From Pseudovirgaria hyperparasitica (lineage: Eukaryota > Ascomycota > Dothideomycetes > Acrospermales > Acrospermaceae), in contig NW_022985552.1 in the NCBI RefSeq assembly GCF_010093815.1, positions 1,411,943 to 1,475,942 of the forward strand: DNA of 64,000 bases, given 5' to 3'. The position numbers were made by a program, and so were the translations under genes. Below the pieces are notes generated by a model. The model had not been told where the DNA came from and made no database searches. It worked only from the letters and a program-made list of their open reading frames with translations. Positions 12,200 through 24,522 of this stretch are shown here, one piece after another (position 1 is the stretch's first letter; every line of letters starts with the position of its first letter).

Positions 12200-15100
12200 G
12201 TCGACAAGTCAGATGCTAGGTGCTTGGAGGGCGCAGCTACATGGTCATTTCATGTCAACAATTGTTGGGCCTGCAATTACTCTATGATTGTTTGAACAAT
12301 AAGGACATCTGTGAGCAGTTTGGTGGGAAAGGGATAGTCATTTGCAGAGAATGCGAGATACTCGGACCAGACCCGGCGAGCTTGAAGCTTGCCACCTTAC
12401 AATGGAATATATCTGCATCTATGGCATAATCTTTATGACTCCAAGTTTTCTGTGACAAACAGTGTATCTACCACGCGTGTGCCTTTACACGCCGTATTGA
12501 ATATTTGAGTGTTGTCCGTGCCCAGTCAAATCTGGCCGACCTCTGAGCTTTTCCTTTCCTCCACCAACATTTGCTCCATCTCTACCTTAATGCATCGCCG
12601 CCTGTTGCCGCCTTACCGCAGCGCTTGCTCTTTTTACTAGGCACGCTCCCCTTGAATGTGAGTGCTTCAAGCATCTCGAAACTCTGACAGTACTGCCTCA
12701 AGAAACGAAACATCTCGAATCTCTCGACCGAGGTCATTTGGACTCTAAAGTATCTCATGGTAGTACCTACACTGATCCTAGCAGCTCTCCACCGTATTGG
12801 AAGACTTCCAGCAAGCAAGCCTGTCCTTTCCTTTTGCTCTTGTGCGATTCTCGTCACGGACTTTGCTCGAAACAAGCTTTACAATCACTAAAACCATCAC
12901 AGCATGGAGGAATATGCGACGAAGTATTCTTAAGACCTACTAACAGCCGCAGGTTGGTGACGGAGCGTAGCTCACTCGTTAGGAAGTATTGTAGAAATGG
13001 GAAACAGACAGTGAGTGTAATCTACATCTCACTGAACTTGCTAACACCTATTCTTGCCGTGCGAGCACGTCTGCTGGAGAACAACCAAGAACAACCTCGG
13101 CCAGTCTACCGCCGAGATCCGCCATCAAAAAGAGACAGTCTTTGCGACTGGCGGTGGTAGACTCTAAGCTGCAGCGAAACACAATCGTGTAGCACATATC
13201 CATTGGTATCAGGCCTTGTCATACTAACTTCCTTGCAGAGACTCGTTTGAGGCATTCCGTTCGGCGTAAGATACATATGACTGGAAGTGTCACTACAATT
13301 AACATTGTACATGACCGGATCGCGGTAAGAGAATATGCAACCTTACGAAGCTTAAAGACATCGACAACACCACAGGGGACGGACAGCCAGCTCTTCAAAT
13401 CGAGTAATTTGACCTTCGAGTACTGTAGTGGACACTCCCTAATATCTCCGCTTTTTGGATAGAACACGCGAGCACAGCAACGGCCGTTTGCCGACTTCAA
13501 GCGGACGTGTGTTCTCTCTTCTAGTAACACCCTAACTCTCTGTAAGTCTGTAAGTGTCTCACAATCCTTCCACCGAGATGCCTATACTAACGATATTTCA
13601 AAGCATCTCGAAAATATTAGGAACACACATAACCATACCCCAACCTCCTACACAAAAATCACAGCTTTCCTGCCCCCATTGGGAACCAATCCAAACCTCT
13701 CGCCGTCCTCTCTCCTACAGCGCCCTGCATACATACAGATAACTAGAATGGGTCAAGGTAATATTGTTACAATACATAAAAGGCTACACAACAGACCATG
13801 CATCTGCTTCGAAGAGCCTATAGCTAGAAAAGAATGGCACCTGTGCCGCAGTGTAAGTGCTGAAGCGCACCCGAACCGTCACCCACAACAAACACTCGCA
13901 CCGCATAGGCCGCTCTGCTACACAAGTAAACATCTTCTAGGCATTCATCAAGGACAGTTGTAAGAGCCATGCCGGCCAAACTACCAGCGTGCAGTGCCAA
14001 ACCCAGCGGAGCCTCAGGGGGGGTGGTAGGTCGAAGGAGTCCGCCACACACAGCCTATAAAAGAACAAGAGACCGACTCACACAGGGCAGACTGTAATAC
14101 AGCGCTATACTCCCATTCAAGATGCTGTGTATTCCCTCGAATACTAGCATCCGCACGAGAGTGTCCACACCGACTGGCAAACCCAGCCCGGCACATGACT
14201 ACCAAGCAGACTGAGCAATACCTTGTACATGTATCACAACTCGATGAAGACTGATGAATTGTTTAGCTCGCTACCTCCCACTGAGTCCTGGATAACAAAG
14301 TTAAAGAGCGGAGTGGGTATATTCCGTGGCGGGACGAAAGAGACGGCATGGAAGGGGTTGAGCATCACTCACTCGTCATGTCAAGCATGACGAGCTGCTG
14401 GGCACATTGATCTACAGTGTCTCAGTATCTGTGAGTAGATGTAGAAACTTGCGACCTCTATGCGTGTCACTGTTTTTGAAACTCCTAGCATCCAAAAGCC
14501 TCGGTCGTCGAACTAGGTAAGTCCTCCAAGGGCATACATCTCAACATCATAGCGTAGCACGGTGGGACATGGACACGCTTCTTCCTAAGAGACCCCAGAG
14601 CGCCGACAGAACAGATACATCAAGACCACAACGACTGCCTCCTTCATCTGCGTACCGCCCGCCACATCGCCGCACCCGCCATCCCATCCTACCTTCCGCC
14701 TCATATATCCACACTCCTCAAGTCAAAACGGTATCTAGCTAGGTACGTACAACAGAACCCAATCCACCTAAAAGCGCGTGCATAATGATGATTCATATAT
14801 TATGTTGAGTTCCATGAGAGATATTTCTTCGTTCTGATAGTGCGGTTACTTATTAGGAAGTGGATTGGATTTGTGTTGGGTTGCTTGCTAATGGTTTCTA
14901 TAGTCCGTCGATCATGGGGAGGTGGAGTAGGGATTGGTGTGATGTGGTGTAGGGATGATGTACGGTGGATGGGATGCTAGGTTGGTGTTTTGAGAGAGCA
15001 TGAAAGGAGGTTGGTTTGGTGTGATGCCGGGAGTGGATGCGCTTGGCTACGCACACCCTATCTTTACTATTTAAGGAACTGACTCTTGATATAGTATAAT

Positions 15101-15315
15101 ATATAAACGAAACAAAATCCTCTCCACGCCTCAAGATCCCATAAATTCAAGACTTCACTAGTCTGATTCCTCCGCTCACACCCTCATCCTCATACCTCCC
15201 ACATCACCACCACCAAACCCACAAGTCCAACACAGTCCACACACAACCCCCCAAGCACTATCCAGCCACCACCTCCCTCTACAACTACATACAATATAAC
15301 ACGCTACACATCTCC
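12200..15315. other. Gene-poor region of 3.1 kb
   Basis: No gene is supported. A plus-strand stretch at about 12692-12890 reads like an exon with a hydrophobic segment (KYLMVVPTLILAALHRIGRL), preceded by a possible acceptor (CTGACAG), but no joined gene could be built. An ORF at 12738-13160 overlaps it in another frame. The part from 14560 to 15315 shifts between C-rich and G/T-rich patches. Confidence 0.45.
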
Positions 15316-16495
15316 TCACACCCCACGCCTCGTAAGACCATAAAAATCCCTCCGCTGAGCCTCCGTCACAGGCGGCGCATTAACACCCGGGAGACGCAGG
15401 GCCGAGAGACTAGATATAATGCTATGCACAGCACTACCACGAGCGCGAGTCTAGCAGTTGTCAAGAGGCGGCAGGCGAGAGGAGGGGCGCGTACCTACCT
15501 ACCGGCTGATGAGCAGGATCGTGCGCGTGGTACCGACGTTTTCGTCTGCGTGGGTGGACATGTATATTGTCATAGGATGCGTCGGCATGGCGCTCGGTGG
15601 ATGCGGTGTATCGTGTCGGCGTGCTATCCTCATACACGAACCTAGTCCTGCCTCGCTCGTCGCGGTAACTGTGGCTTTGTGCATCTCGTCTGTGTCGTGC
15701 GCGGCCACGCTGTCTGTCGGACTCGGTACCACTCTCTGCGTATCCGTGCTCGTATCCTTCGTCCTTGCTCGCGCGGTCTTCATTTTCACCCGTCCCACTG
15801 CCCTGCTCACTGCCACCGCCCCTGCTCGCTCTCTCCTCCTTCTTCTGCGCATGCCGCACCTTATCTACTTCCCATGCCACTGTCTCGCGCACAAACGCGC
15901 CTAGCCCCTTTCTTACGCTGAAGCGCGGCGGTGAAGGCCTCTTATACCGTCTGCTTCTGCGGCGGCGGCGGTGCTGTCGAGATTGTGTCACGAACCCATC
16001 GTCGTCGGCGGAGTGGGGTTGAATAGGGCCTGTGGCGCGGGGGTCGTCGGCGGCGAGGGCGCCGGACATGTGGTGTTCTGGCGGGGCGTTGTGCGGGTCG
16101 GGATATGGGCGACGAGAGCGGGAGCGTTGGCGAGGGGGTGATGGGGACTGGGAGGGCGGACGCGCATGCCGCGGCTGCTGGGGATGAGAATCGGGATGCG
16201 CCAGGGTGCGAGGATTGTGTGCGGCGCGTGGATCTGGAGAACGGTGTTTGGCGGGCTGCTGAGAATGGGCGGTGGATCTTGACTTCTCGGCCAGGACGTC
16301 TTCGCGGTGCTGGAGGAGCTCGTTTAGAATCGGGTGGGACGGGGTGTCTTCTGTGGTTGCGGTGAGGAGGGTTGCGATGTCGTAGTTGACTTTGTCGAGC
16401 AGTGGTTTGCCTTGGGGGGTTTTGCGCAGGAGCGTAGCGATACGGGCGATGATGTTGAATGCTATGATGCGGTTTTCGCGCGCTTGGGCAGGCAT
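15316..16495 (-). CDS. Hypothetical Arg/Ser-rich protein, two exons
   Basis: Exon 1 is 16495-15495 and exon 2 is 15409-15316, giving 364 aa. Residues 1 to about 75 look folded and helical (starting MPAQARENRIIAFNIIARIA). The middle is Pro/Ser/Arg-rich and disordered, with an RRRRRSRRYKRPSPPRFSVR cluster and then KGLGAFVRETVAWEVDKVRH, likely an amphipathic helix. The C-terminus comes from exon 2 (LPGVNAPPVTEAQRRDFYGL). That peptide is protein-like, and its phase fits only the third of three overlapping donors (GTAGGTAGGTAC). Without splicing the frame ends shortly after, at 15461. I do not recognise a named family. Basic clusters suggest a nuclear or nucleic-acid-associated protein, which is inference. 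Confidence 0.65.
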
Positions 16496-18004
16496 GGTGG
16501 AATACCCAAGTACAGGCTGGGCTGTAGACGGCGGTTAAGAAGGCTGAGGGTGATGATGGCAGTCATCATGGCGATGGACGTTGTTTGGCAAACAGTGAAG
16601 AAGGATATGGGGGATGAGTGTGATTCCACCAGCGCATGCGGAGTGCGACAATGTACACATGACGGTATGTGAGTATTCGTGATGAGTGTAGACTGCTGAG
16701 TGTAGGTATTTTGGTAGCCAAAGCAAGACCGCAGGCATGTGCGGTCGTATTGTGGTTTTTGAATGTGTTTCATGTTGGAGGCAGAAGCCACAAGACGTGT
16801 GAGTGGTCGTGTGACACACTCACACGACTTGAAGAGCAGTAGGTATGGACTTCAGGAAAAGACATGATGATGTTTGTGAATGATGGAGGACTTCAGGATG
16901 AATATGAACAGATATCAGAACTGGAATCTAAAAAGAAGGTTGTAGTTACCGTCACCGTCGCGCATTGTCCCAGTCCCTGTGCAGATCAGTCTTCCACATG
17001 CCGCAGCTGGTCAAACCTTCTTTACTTTTTCTACTGCCGGCCCGCTGACACGACCTTGTCCTCGGCCTCTGTTATCGTCTGTTGATTGTGATTGTAAGCT
17101 TATGCATGTTGCCAGGAGAGCAAAAGCCAAAGGTACATTCCATCAGATGGATGAATCTGATCCCGGGTATTACGGTGTTGCAGCCTCGCATATACGTCCT
17201 GGGACAAAGAACGGTAGGAGTATTTGTCAGAAGCCTTGTTTCTCATTCTTTTTTTCATTTACCCCATTCCCTACTCTCTTTTCTATTTCCCATTCCATAT
17301 TTCCTATTTCCATTTTCCCCTTTCACTCGTTCCCGGTTTCCCTTTTTCCCGCCCGTGCACGATCCGCTGATACCGAATCGAGATGCCGAAAGTGGGGCGG
17401 CCAGGCACACGTGGCACGTGCGCTGATTGGTGTGTGGCTGGGATGTGGCTGCATGTGGCGTTTCTGCATCAACATCAACAACCAGCCTTGCTTCGATATT
17501 TCCGAACATGGTAAATGGGATGATCGAACAGATGAGAATAACACTAGTCGGACGATGAATCTGGCAGATCATAAATGCTCGTTACCTCTTCTCCAAGCCT
17601 CGTTTTCACTGAATAAAGTATAACTGTCGTTTGCCCGTATCCCGCCCGTTAGTAGTCACAACGCGGCATAGAACTCCAACTAGTAGCCTTTCCCCCCAAC
17701 CTTCAAGCGCCTCGCACTAGGTATATATAGTGTGCGCCATCTTAGTATATACTTAGTACCCCCTTTCGGAACTACAGCGCCCTGACCTTATTATCACCAC
17801 TTTTTCTACTCCAGTTCCAATTTCTATCCCCCTCATCCGTCTCCTTGCAAGTTACCTCGCCTAGCTGTGCGCTTAGAATACAAGACGGCCGCCCATCTAT
17901 TCTACCACGTCTTCTCCTGACACTCAAACCGTGTCTGCAAACCTCTCGCAGTCCTCGACCATCTACCTTTGCTGACCGCGCCTTGCTGCGCCTGAGTCAG
18001 AAAC
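16496..18004. other. Intergenic, with long polypyrimidine tract
   Basis: No gene is supported; overlapping ORFs at 16979-17623 and 17082-17426 run through a 110-base polypyrimidine tract (about 17235-17350) and look spurious. A TATATA word at 17722-17727 lies about 280 bases before the next gene and may be part of its promoter. Confidence 0.45.
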
Positions 18005-19290
18005 ATGCCCTGTTCCAATCTGCCAGGAATGCCACTGAGGGCAAGTCAAACACTCTCCCGTCTTCCGACCACAACTAATCTTCGCCTCCATCACAGCCTC
18101 CTCTCCCACGCTCCGCATCCGGTCCCGCAGACACCCGTCCAAGACCCAATATCAACGCCCCAGTCGACCCCAACGACCTCGCCCGCCGCCTCGAAGTCGC
18201 ACGCCTCGAGGCCGTCGCCACAGAGCTCCGACACCGCCAAACCCGCTCCTCCGACGCCACCTCCAAACAACAACCCACAGGCGTCCACTTCAAAGTCACC
18301 TCGCAAGACGTCAAACACCACGTCCTCCTCCACGCCCTCCCGGACCCCATAGCCCACACCCGCCGTCCACGCCACACATCCAAACCACCACCCCTCCCCC
18401 TACCCACCACCAACCCAGAAGCCCTCATCCAAGACCTCGCCGCCTTCCAACGCAAAGACATCCCCAGCCCGCAAATCACCCCAATGACAACCTCCTTCCC
18501 CCACCTCCACCCCCAAACCCAAACCCGCCCCCGCTCAAAATCAAAACCAAAGCCCAAACCAACCTTCCTCTCCCCCTATCCCACCACAGCCACGGCAACA
18601 ACACCATCAACCCTCCCCACACCCCCCCTCTCCCCCCAACCCGCAACCCTCTCAATGTTCCCCACCGCCCTCCGCGCCAGCCCCTTCTCCTCCTCCATCC
18701 GCCGCCCCCGCTCCGCCCCCCTCGAAAGCATCCCCATCTCAGACTTCTCCCGCTTCCACCTCCTCCTCCACCCCCTCCTCCCCGCCGCCCCCGACCCCAC
18801 CGCCTCGTCCCCCGTCATCCCACGCGGCTCGCTCGATCTCGGCCGTCCCTCGTCATCCGCATCCGTATCCTCATCACTAACGACGAAAACACACCTCGGA
18901 CTACCGCGGATGCGCACGCGAACACGGGCTTTCTCGTCGCTTTCGGGGCGCGCGAGGCCGGGCACGGCGCCACATGCGGAGCGTCGGGATGGGGAGGGGA
19001 AGAGGGGGGAGAAGGAGGATATGACGCCTGAGTGTCGGGCGTTGCTGGCGGAGCAGGAGCGGTGTTTGGCGGATTTGCGGCGGCTGCGGCGGGGGGCGGG
19101 GGCGAAGCGGGGGAAGGAAGTGGGGGTTGAAGGCGGGGAGGGAAGAGATGTAGAGGGAGAAAAGGGGTTGGGGAAGAAGGAGGGGAAGGAGGGGGAGATG
19201 CCGTGGTTGGAGAAGCAGCCGGGGCGGCGGTCGGGGTGGGGATGGCGGAGGTGGAAGTGTTTGCTGTTTTCGGGGGCACGGACGAGGTAG
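18005..19290 (+). CDS. Hypothetical Pro/Ser-rich protein with likely GC-AG intron
   Basis: The frame is open from about 18079 to the stop at 19288-19290, but its first ATG inside would be at 18484, leaving about 130 protein-like codons upstream (for example NDLARRLEVARLEAVATEL, helical). An upstream exon 18005-18040 (MPCSNLPGMPLR) joins in phase 0 to 18097 across a 56-nt intron that begins GCAAGT, has ACTAATC as branch site and ends CACAG. This gives 409 aa. The N-terminal third is predicted helical, the middle is Pro/Ser/Thr-rich, and a short helical segment (TPECRALLAEQERCLADLRR) lies near residue 300, followed by a Gly/Lys/Glu tail. No family is recognised. Codon third positions are almost all C up to about 18890 and almost all G afterwards. 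The GC-AG intron is inferred; the open frame is seen. Confidence 0.55.
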
Positions 19291-19516
19291 GTGGGGATGG
19301 AAGGGGGTGATGGAAGGAGGAGGGGAGGCGATTGTATGTGTGTGTTTGTGTGGTGTTGGGGTGCTGGATAGCATTTGATGTCCGTGGTGTTTGAAACAAA
19401 AGTAGCGATACCCCCTGACCTCAAAAGGGACAAAGGCGATTTACATAGACTCGTACATGTTGTACCATATATGTATACATACGTCTATTACCAGCGGGTC
19501 TATCGACTCGCCTCGA

Positions 19517-22500
19517 CTACTTTACAACTATTCCCTTCTTTCTCCTCCCCTTCCTCACACTCGCCCTCTTCCTACCCCCTTTACTCTCCGTATCGTCACC
19601 ACCATCGTCATCGTCGTCAATCTCATTAAACGCCTTCCAGTTCTCCCTCCCGAAGATCTTCTGCGGCACAGCTAGTCTGGCCATCGCACGCAGCGGCTCA
19701 TGCTCGCGCTCCCCCACGGGAATGATCTTCGCGTTCAGCAGAACATCCCTGATGCGCTCGTTCCGCGCCATGCCCTCGCCCAGCTCCTTGCGCGTCATCT
19801 TCATGCTCATCTCGAACAGCTCCTCCTCCACGGTGCCCTTAAGTATCAGCGTCTCGACGAGCACGCGTCTGGTCTGCCCGATGCGATGCGCACGCTTGAT
19901 AACCTGGGCCTCGAGCGCTGGCTGGCAGATGGGATTCACAATCAGCACCACGCTTGCGGCGTTCAGATCTAGGCCCTCACCGCCAAGCTTGACGTCGATC
20001 AGCAGCACTCTCACGAGCGGGTTTTCCTGGAAGTCGGTCTTGTTCTTGGCGCGTGTGCGAGTCGGCATGCGGTATGCGAAATGGCGGGAGCCGATGTGTA
20101 GGAGGTCGAGGAGGGATTGGATGTAGCGCGCGGTGGTGATGCAGTCGAAGAAGACGAGGACTTTTTCGTGCGGCGTGTAGCGGGTGAAGGCGTCGATAAG
20201 ATAGCTTGCTTTGGCGGAGGTTGTGCCGAGGAGAGTGGAGGAGTGGAGTTGTGTCAGATTCTTCTGTGTGCCGGAGTCAGTCGATGGACCTGTTGATGAG
20301 GATGTGGCTATCGATGGCTTGAGAATGCTGGGCTTTTGAGGTTGGCTCTTTGATGAAGAGGACTGTGGCGTAGCGTGGCTGTTTGATGAGTGGCCTAAGG
20401 ATTCCGTTGTGATTCGCATCGGGAGGTCGCTGGCAGAGCCTGCGCTTTTCCGTGGTTTCGTTGGTGATTGCGATGGCAGTTCGTCAGTGGTGAAGCCGAC
20501 ACACTTTCTAGCGGCGGATAATGAGGCAGATGTGGATGTGTTTGATTCCGCATCCTCAAACTCAGGGCTGGCGACCGCGACATGGCCAGGCGTGAGGTTG
20601 AATTTGGGCCGCTTTGACGGTGATGTAACTTCTTCAAACTCATCCATCGCTTTGCGCTTGAGTAGATTGGGTGACTTTTTTCCGGCCTTGTTTGGGCTTC
20701 GATTCGATAAGATGCTCCTTCGCGCTCCCCCGTCCCCGTTGCTAGTGAGAATGGAAGACGGAACGCCCGAGTTGAGGATCTTCCCTGCCGACTGCGACGT
20801 TTTTGCGTCTTTTGGATCCCTTTTGTGCTCCGTTTCCGCCTTCCGATCCTTGAACCTGCGTTTCATATCAATGCCAATCGCATTGAAACGCTCAAGCGGA
20901 TCCTCATGTGCAGATTCAGCGCTGTTCACATGAATTTGTGCCTGGTACAGCGACTCAAGTCCGATCGGAGCGGGCTGATCTTTGTGATTCAGAGCCCATA
21001 TGTCTAAGTAATCTTCGGGCCATGGGTCTACATATATTCCAAGCTCATGCGAGAAGCCCATCGCTTCCCATGTACTGATCCCAGGCAGTCTTTTGATTGT
21101 GTCCATGCTTTCCAACAATGCCTTGCGATCCTCTGCTGTGCATTTGGCTTCTGCTTTATCAAGATAGGTACTGCAAACATCAAGGGACGATGCAACGTCA
21201 TCGGGGCTGAACCCGGTCCAGAAGAAGTTGGCCTGCCGAAGATTTCGAATCAATTCATGTCGTGGCTTTTCGTTGTCCTTGTGGAAGAGATAGTCACGAT
21301 CGGCCCGTTCACTGGTGATGGCGTTTCCGCGCATGACTTGTACAAACATGTTGGTCGTCATCTTGTCGTAGAATGAGGGTTCTAGCCGAACCACTCGGTG
21401 GTTTAGTGGAGGCAGCTGGAGGTCTTTCTCTACATCTTCTGGGCGAGTCTTGATGATCAGCCTCTCCAGTGTCCTGGATAGACAACTTGAGTAGCCCGAT
21501 AGTCTCGCGTCCTTTCCTGTCCCTCTATAAATATAGTCATTCCAATTGGCCGCGTTGTCGCCCTTCAAAGCCCCGGTAAATGGCTGTACTTTGAGAAACC
21601 GTGAGGCAAGCAGTCCAAGAGCTTGAGCGCCGTGCGTCTCATCAGGCGTGCTAAGAAATCCTTTCCTTGCCTCTCGAACAGCTTTCCAGCGCTCAGAGGC
21701 GGTGGCATGGTCGCTGAAGTCCAAGTTCTCATGGTAGTGGTCGTCAATCTCCACGCCGACTAATCCTTTGGCCGGAGTCCCGGACACGACCCACCGTCGC
21801 TCTGCCTGCAGTTGATTCGCCACCCGGACGGCCGCAGACGTAGGCGAGGCGAAGCCATGTCCTTCGTCAACGACTATGCGGAGCCAATGAACTTCTTTGA
21901 GAGGAGATTTATAGATTTCCTCAGGCGTAAGACAGGTACAATCTCTGAGACGAGATGCTCCTATGTACGGACACCTGTGTGAGCGGCTGTCAGATCCTGA
22001 TATCCATGCTAGGAGCAGAAATTCAACTCACTGGCAAGAAGTTTGTGGTCCCTGGCCCAATGATCGACCTTGGACATCTTGACCATCCAAGATCTCCAAT
22101 TCAAACCTCGATTTTGTGAACAAAATAGTGTCATAGGTAACCAGTTCTGAGGCGCATGGTAATTTTTGGGTCCTTTCACCAATGTACAAGACGGAGAGGA
22201 CTCCAGGTTCTACGTGACTGTGGATCTGACTGATCCATTGATCAAACAAATGATCCGGTACAACAAGCAGCGTGCAATGTGAGAGCGTGAGATGGCGTAT
22301 AGGTAGCTTTGAGGGATTTCGATTGAACCGTATCGGGTCCGGTGGTATATTATAGGCTGGCACATAACTCTGGAGCAGCTCCACAAGATGAGGAGGGACT
22401 TTCGATCTTCTCCACGGAAGTGCGTGGCGAGCTATATTGGCTGCTGTCATAGAGAGCAGAGATGCGGTATGTTCTCTCTTTGGCATGATGGGAGGATACT

Positions 22501-23505
22501 CAACAGGGAAACGGGGCATGTGATGCTTCGTGGCTACTATAACCGCGAGGCAAATCAACGTCTTGCCGTAACCCTTGGAGACATTAGTATTAGGCGAAAA
22601 GATAGCGAAGGCATGCCAGCTCACCATAGACTCGGCCAATATGCCGCCCCTAGTCGTCTCGTACTGTTGCGGCTCGCGGAGAAAGACGGCGTCTTTGGGA
22701 GAGAAATAGTATCTTCGACCATCCTGATCGGTCCGTTCTTCGAACCGGGGATCAAGATAACTTTCGGGCGCGGTCTCCCGTTCAACCTTGTTTAGTGTTA
22801 GTACATACAAGACACCCCAAAGATTTGTGGGAAGATATCTACCATTGCTGCTGCGGTTCGAGCCTGAAACGGATAAAGCTGAGTCTTGATGCCATCCAAG
22901 GGTCCATATAACAAGTCCTGCATTGATTCTGAGTCGTGAGACGCGATTGGTCTGTCTACATCCGGCGCTGGTGAAGGCACGGTGTTGAAGATGTACCACA
23001 GTGAACGGTCACCGCCGTTAGCAGCACGCGGCCGAGGGTCCAACCGCTCTCCAAAACGGCCATCATCTTCCGTTTGGAGGCGAGAAAGGAGTTTCTTCAA
23101 CTGCCTTCGAAGCTTAGAGCTACTTCTGTCTACTGTCGCTCGACTTACGTCCTCTGAAAGGAGATAAATTCTGATTGCAGAGGTCGTTTGATCAACGTTC
23201 GTCCGCAAGAATAAGCGGAGCCATCCTGTGCTAACAAGAGGGAGTAATAAGACGCCCAGGGAGTTGGAAGCATCTAGATCGGAGGTTGCGACCGCATCCA
23301 GTTCAGACCAGCTTGTGGAGTCATACGATTGAGCATCCTTCCATGATTCGCATTTGATGACAAGTGTGCCGATGGCTATATATTTGTCAAGATCGAATTG
23401 TTGGAGAATGCTAGACAGAGTGAACTCTTCAGTTGTATTCGATGTAGCGATAGAGGGGGTTGTAGCTGTAGAATGATATATAGATGGCGAAGGAGACGCT
23501 TCCAT
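19517..23505 (-). CDS. SNF2-family DNA-dependent ATPase/helicase-like protein
   Basis: Four exons (23505-22843, 22786-22625, 22573-22032, 21974-19517) give 1274 aa. Introns are 56, 51 and 57 nt. Motif I is split by intron 2: GGILAESM before it, GYGKT after it (residues about 268-280). Motif II is DEGH (about 492-495), followed by motif III SGTPAKG. A linker of about 500 residues, rich in Ser, Thr, Lys and Pro, separates the two RecA-like lobes. The helicase C lobe has VLVFFDCITTARYIQ, LLIDVKLGGEGLDLNAA (motif V) and RAHRIGQTR (motif VI, about 1150). The C-terminus is acidic then basic, probably nuclear. SNF2 enzymes use ATP to translocate on DNA and remodel chromatin or repair complexes. No RING finger of the Rad5/Rad16 type is visible. 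The precise subfamily is unresolved. It diverges from the small gene at 24523. Confidence 0.93.
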
Positions 23506-24522
23506 GTTGAGTCACTCGAGTGGCGATTTACGCCTTAGGCGACAGGCATCACCTCACCGGTCCGAAATACCTCGATATACATGGACAGATCCTAGTGAGT
23601 AATACGTGTTGATGAAAGAATCCAAACTTGAGATGTCAGGGCAACAGATAACCTAAAGTGTAACAACATCTAGCAAAGCCACAGCCTGCAGGCGTCAACT
23701 TACGGACACTCAGATCGCGTGTCCGCAGATGATGCGCTACGCCGTATTCGTGCATGTCACGTGTTGGTCGATTTCAAAACGTTCTCGCCGTCGGGACATC
23801 TGTGAGAGAAGTTGTTGATCTGACAACACTCAAGTATTGATGAACTTGGATTGTTCATATAGTTGTTCATCGGTCTCCCCGGCGGAGCGTGTTGGGAAGA
23901 AGTTGCTGGCCGTCAAGAGTTTGGCCGTGGACCGAGGGGACGACGCTAAGAGTGAGGAACTTGAACGACGATAATCCATCCGCTTGTGGACTCGATCACT
24001 GTTCCATCGTGACAATGAATGGAGCTGCTCGGCTTCGTAAATGGAAGCAGTATATGAGCAGTCTATGCCATCCGCGCTCTAGAGCTACGCAAACCAATCT
24101 GGTCGTGCACCGTGCATGGTACTCGTCTCGAATCCCAGACAAATGGCTCTGTCGAGCAACCAGCAAAGCCATTACAAGGCATGCAGCAACTCGGCGATAT
24201 GACCCGTCAGAGCGTGAGGACGGGCAAGTTGTTCCGTCTGAACAGGGGGAACAGAGCTCATGGATCAAATCCTTGTAGGCCGTTAAGTTGCATCCTGGCC
24301 CTGTCTTGCGTCAGTCGACAGACTCCTGTGGCTTGACCAAGCACACCCATTCCAAAAGCTGTGTAAGATGTAATCTCCAAGCAGGTTCTTGTAACCTTGC
24401 ACAGCCTTTTTCTTTCCAATTACTCTGATTCTTGTCCTTCCCTCTGCGTCACTTAACTTCTCCCTGCTCCGAAGCCCCCATAATACCCTGTCACGTAATT
24501 GTTTCACCCATTCCCATATACG
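23506..24522. other. Divergent intergenic region
   Basis: About 1 kb between the starts of the SNF2 gene (minus) and the small charged protein gene (plus). Overlapping ORFs on both strands around 23889-24278 have no recognisable content. It probably holds both promoters. Confidence 0.5.

Noticed and set aside
13550-14260. Possible gene in the C-rich segment on either strand
   Set aside because: Only ORFs below 100 codons with no joinable exons or motifs.
16979-17623. Plus-strand ORF of 214 codons
   Set aside because: Its middle is a translated polypyrimidine tract (Phe/Ser/Pro), and the flanks look non-coding.
18576-19433. Minus-strand ORF of 285 codons opposite the gene at 18005
   Set aside because: It mirrors the low-complexity plus-strand gene; strong third-position bias on the plus frame makes this a shadow.
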